Below are positions 61,445 to 64,000 of a DNA stretch of 64,000 nucleotides, in pieces. The notes beneath the pieces are model-generated. The model was not told the DNA's origin, did no database searches, and was given only the letters and a program-made list of their open reading frames with translations. Made by a program: the position numbers and the translations under genes. The stretch comes from Sequoia sempervirens (taxonomy: Eukaryota > Streptophyta > Pinopsida > Cupressales > Cupressaceae): NCBI GenBank assembly GCA_007258455.2, contig VDFB02047230.1:159844635-159908634 (forward strand). Reading direction: 5' to 3'. Position 1 is the stretch's first letter. Each line of letters begins with the position of its first letter.

Positions 61445-61698
61445 ATATGGGAAAATATTGGTATTCCTGCTGATGAAGTGGTGGAAGTTATGATTGCTAA
61501 TCACAAGATTATTGACAATGATCTCAAAGCTATGAATATTCTAAAAAATATTTAGTTTGCTTTTTTTTGTGCCTTTTTTTGCTATCTTTTTGTTATTTTT
61601 TTGGCTGCTTGTTCTATTTTTTATTATATGATGAAGCAATGGCTTATCTTGTAAAGGGTTTCGAGGCCCCTTCAAAACCTATTTTTCCTATAATAAAA
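61445..61698 (+). mobile_element. Short 5'-truncated LINE tail with 14-bp target duplication
   Basis: AACAAGAGTAGTGA flanks the insert (61431-61444 and 61699-61712). The ~254-bp insert starts in frame with NIGIPADEVVEVMIANHKII, then a stop near 61555. It continues with a T-rich 3' leader and ends CCTATAATAAAAAA. An ORF end plus A-tail plus long duplication is typical of target-primed reverse transcription with early stop. I infer LINE, not SINE, from the coding tail. Confidence 0.8.
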
Positions 61699-61712
61699 AA
61701 CAAGAGTAGTGA

Positions 61713-62480
61713 TATTTATTATTATCCTTAATGTTCAAGGAGGATATTATAAGTTAATTTCTATAGTATGACATGGAATAAAGTGGGAAGTGTGATAGTG
61801 CTAACAATAATAGAAAGATAAATAATATCACAAAGATCCCAACTTAGATTTTTAAATCCTCTTATCTGAAATGTTATATTTGTGTAGCTATGAAGAATCA
61901 ATCTTAAAATATTGTTGGAAATAGGATGCCATTTAATTGCAATCTTAAACATTATTTATTTCATGTATCTCCTAAGTCCTTGGAAAGTGTTCCCCAACAC
62001 TAGGATTAGAAAGAGATTAATAGTGAATGAAATAATCATGTTAATTAACATTTGTGATTAATTATAAATGTTAGGAGCATGTGAGGGCGTCCAATATGAG
62101 TTCCTAAATAATAGGGGCACATGGGGCACCCACATGGAAGGTGGAACCCACCTTGAGTTAAGTTAACTATTTGGAGTAAAATATAACACTTTTGTAATGC
62201 ATGTAAAGATCCTATAAGTTAGGGATTGATGTTTACATGCATGAATTTCACTTCAATTAAGTTCAATTCAGTTTAAAATCAGTTTAGTTCAATTCAGTTA
62301 TGGTTCAGTTATCTTCATTTAGTTTTAGTTGAATGCTAGTTGACTTTAGTTAACTTGGAATGCATGACTAATGACTTGAGTTGCATGACATATAACAAGT
62401 GAAAGAGAAGGAAGAAAAGGAGGACACAACGTTTGACATTTTAGATTAGTTGAAGCATATATGTGTTTAGATACCTCTAT
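61713..62480. other. Unassigned sequence before the last gypsy element
   Basis: Contains a run of TTCAGTTTA/TTCAATTCAGTT-type short direct repeats near 62245-62335. No gag seen, so the gypsy pol that follows is 5'-truncated or its gag is unrecognisable. Confidence 0.4.
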
Positions 62481-62484
62481 TTCA

Positions 62485-64000
62485 GGCCATCAAAGATGTT
62501 CCAATCTATGGCAAGGAAATTAAGGAAGCATTCCTTAAGAAGCCAAGAAGGAAGAAGAAAGACCCCACTATGGTTCATGTGGTAGGACAACTAGCTAACA
62601 TCATGCTTGGGAAAGTGATTGTTCCCAAGAATAATGATCTAGGGAGCTCAGTGATAGAAGTTGTCATAAATGGGATCCATATAAAGAATGCTCTGCTTGA
62701 CTTGGGAGCAACAATAAATGTAATGACCAAGGATATCCTGAATCAACTAAATGTTGCAAGCATGAGACCTAATCCTACTATCTTGCAACTTGCTAATAGT
62801 TCAACTATTAAACTTGATGGTGTAGTAGAGGACCTTGTGATAACTCTAGACTCATGGGAGTACCCAACATATTTCATAATTCTTTCTCCTAAAGCCACAC
62901 TCAACGGGTACCCTATCATCCTAGGAAGACCATGGTTAGGAACAACAAATGCATATATTGGATGTAGGATAGGAGACATGACCATTTCTGATGGGAAGAG
63001 CACCAAAAAGATTGTTCTCTATCCTCTTGCTCAACCATCCCATGATCTAGATAATTCTATATGGCCACATGTTGGTGAAGAGGCTGAGGAAGTTAATTCT
63101 ATGGCACAACTTATGATGCTAGGAAAAATCTCTTTCATGCAGCTTCAAGATGAAGATGAAGTATTGTCTAACATAATTCATAATCATTGTGAAGTGGAGG
63201 AAGCATCATCTCCTCATTCTGCTACTCCAATCAAGACACTTCTGCCTACTTTTCCTACAACCACTCTTCTTGCAACAATAGGTATGTCTTATACATTGTT
63301 GCCACATGAACTCAAGGTACTAAGAATTAGTGAAATAGCTATGGTAGAGATAACTACACAAGTGCAAGTGGTAGAAGGAAAACATCTGCAGATCAACAGT
63401 AAATTGAGTGAAGAACAATGGTTGTCATTGACCAACTTACTGAGAACCCACCAACCTGCATTTGCATGGGACTATCATGATATGAAGGGATTGGACCCTA
63501 ATATTTGCACTCATAGAATTTACGTCAAAGATGATTTTACACCAGTGAGGTAGTTGTAAAGAAGAATTAACCTTGCATTAAGAGAAATTGCAAAAGGAGA
63601 ACTACAAAAATTGCTAGATACAGGATTTATCTACCCCATCTCAGATAGCCAATGGTTGTCTTCATTGGTGATTGTGCCCAAAAAGGGAGGGACGTGGTGA
63701 GTTTGTGTTGATTGCAAGGAACTCAATGTTTCCACCAAAAAGGACCATTTTCCCTTACCCTTCATAGATCAAGTTTTGGACTCACTTGCAAGAAAATAAT
63801 ACTTTTCTTTTCTAAATGGCTTTAGTGGATATAACCAGATCCAAATTGCACTAGAGGACTGGGAGAATACCACCTTTACCTATCCATAGGGAACCTATTC
63901 CTACTCAGTACTTCCATTTGGCTTATGCAATGCACCTGCAACTTTTCAGAGGGCAGTCACTAGCATATTTTCAGATATTTCTCATGATTGCATAGAAATT
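62485..64000 (+). pseudogene. Ty3/gypsy pol (Athila-like): protease and RT, running off the window
   Basis: A long open part (to 63553) starts in a gag-PR linker (AIKDVPIYGKEIKEAFLKKP). The protease has ALLDLGATINVM, with Leu in place of Ser or Thr after the catalytic Asp, as in Athila-type proteases (family knowledge from memory). YPIILGRPWLGTTNAYIGC follows. The RT follows: FAWDYHDMKGLDP, then GELQKLLDTGFIYPIS, then VIVPKKGGTW, DHFPLPFIDQVLDSL, FSFLNGFSGYNQIQIAL and VLPFGLCNAPATFQRAV. Five in-frame stops (TAG 63551, TAA 63557, TGA near 63697, TAA near 63798, TAG near 63887) break it without frameshifts. The YxDD box, RNase H and integrase lie beyond 64000. Confidence 0.85.

Noticed and set aside
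1..64000. CRISPR arrays, bacterial operons or an env-like gene
   Set aside because: No regularly spaced short repeats or ribosome-binding-site-linked genes were seen. No transmembrane env-like frame follows any integrase in the window.

Overview
The window looks like intergenic DNA of a large plant genome, most probably a gymnosperm (conifer). It is AT-rich and almost entirely made of decayed, nested retroelements, with one intact plant gene. The plant call rests on a long-chain fatty alcohol oxidase gene (FAO), plant-type Ty3/gypsy, Ty1/copia and L1 elements, and a tRNA-derived SINE. The conifer call is an inference from the density and age of the repeats and could be wrong. I recognise no free-standing tRNA, rRNA or CRISPR feature.

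Left part (1-25.4 kb). A minus-strand LTR copy runs off the left edge (1-1305). A complete but decayed 15.4 kb Ty3/gypsy element follows (1799-17235), with LTRs of about 4 kb, TGTTA...TAACA ends and a near-perfect 5-bp target duplication. Its internal order is gag, protease, archaeal-type RNase H, reverse transcriptase (RT), native RNase H, integrase. The second RNase H lies before the RT. The gag carries a SINE with a 17-bp target duplication, and a 961-bp TIR transposon sits exactly between gag and protease. Then come a copia-type LTR (18708-19420), a satellite-like tandem block (19.4-20.8 kb), a hairpin near 21.6 kb, and a broken minus-strand transposase-like gene (about 22.2-25.0 kb).

Middle (25.4-41 kb). 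After AT- and CT-rich repeats and a 100-base gap lies a minus-strand Ty1/copia element. It is interrupted by a 600-bp retrocopy-like insert with a 16-bp duplication and by a roughly 2.7 kb LTR-like block holding a ~116-bp minisatellite. A plus-strand L1 LINE abuts its far end. That LINE is itself split by a ~1.6 kb insert and by a 1262-bp solo LTR with the perfect target duplication GGAAG. A minus-strand gag fragment follows.

The gene (41.9-45.5 kb). FAO lies on the minus strand: two exons, one 883-bp intron, 789 residues predicted, no frame breaks. It is bracketed by two local tandem arrays. A ~52-bp array covers the stop codon and 3' flank, and a four-copy array just upstream of the ATG repeats a TATA-like motif.

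Right part (46-64 kb). This holds a second solo LTR (48497-49813, target duplication GAAAG), a second copy of the TIR transposon family (52175-53158), a gag fragment, a diverged relative of the 4-kb LTR (about 56.1-61.0 kb), a short 5'-truncated LINE with a 14-bp duplication, and the protease-RT part of another Ty3/gypsy element that runs off the right edge.

Only FAO appears functional. The nesting gives a relative time order: copia, then LINE, then solo LTR; and gypsy, then SINE and TIR element.
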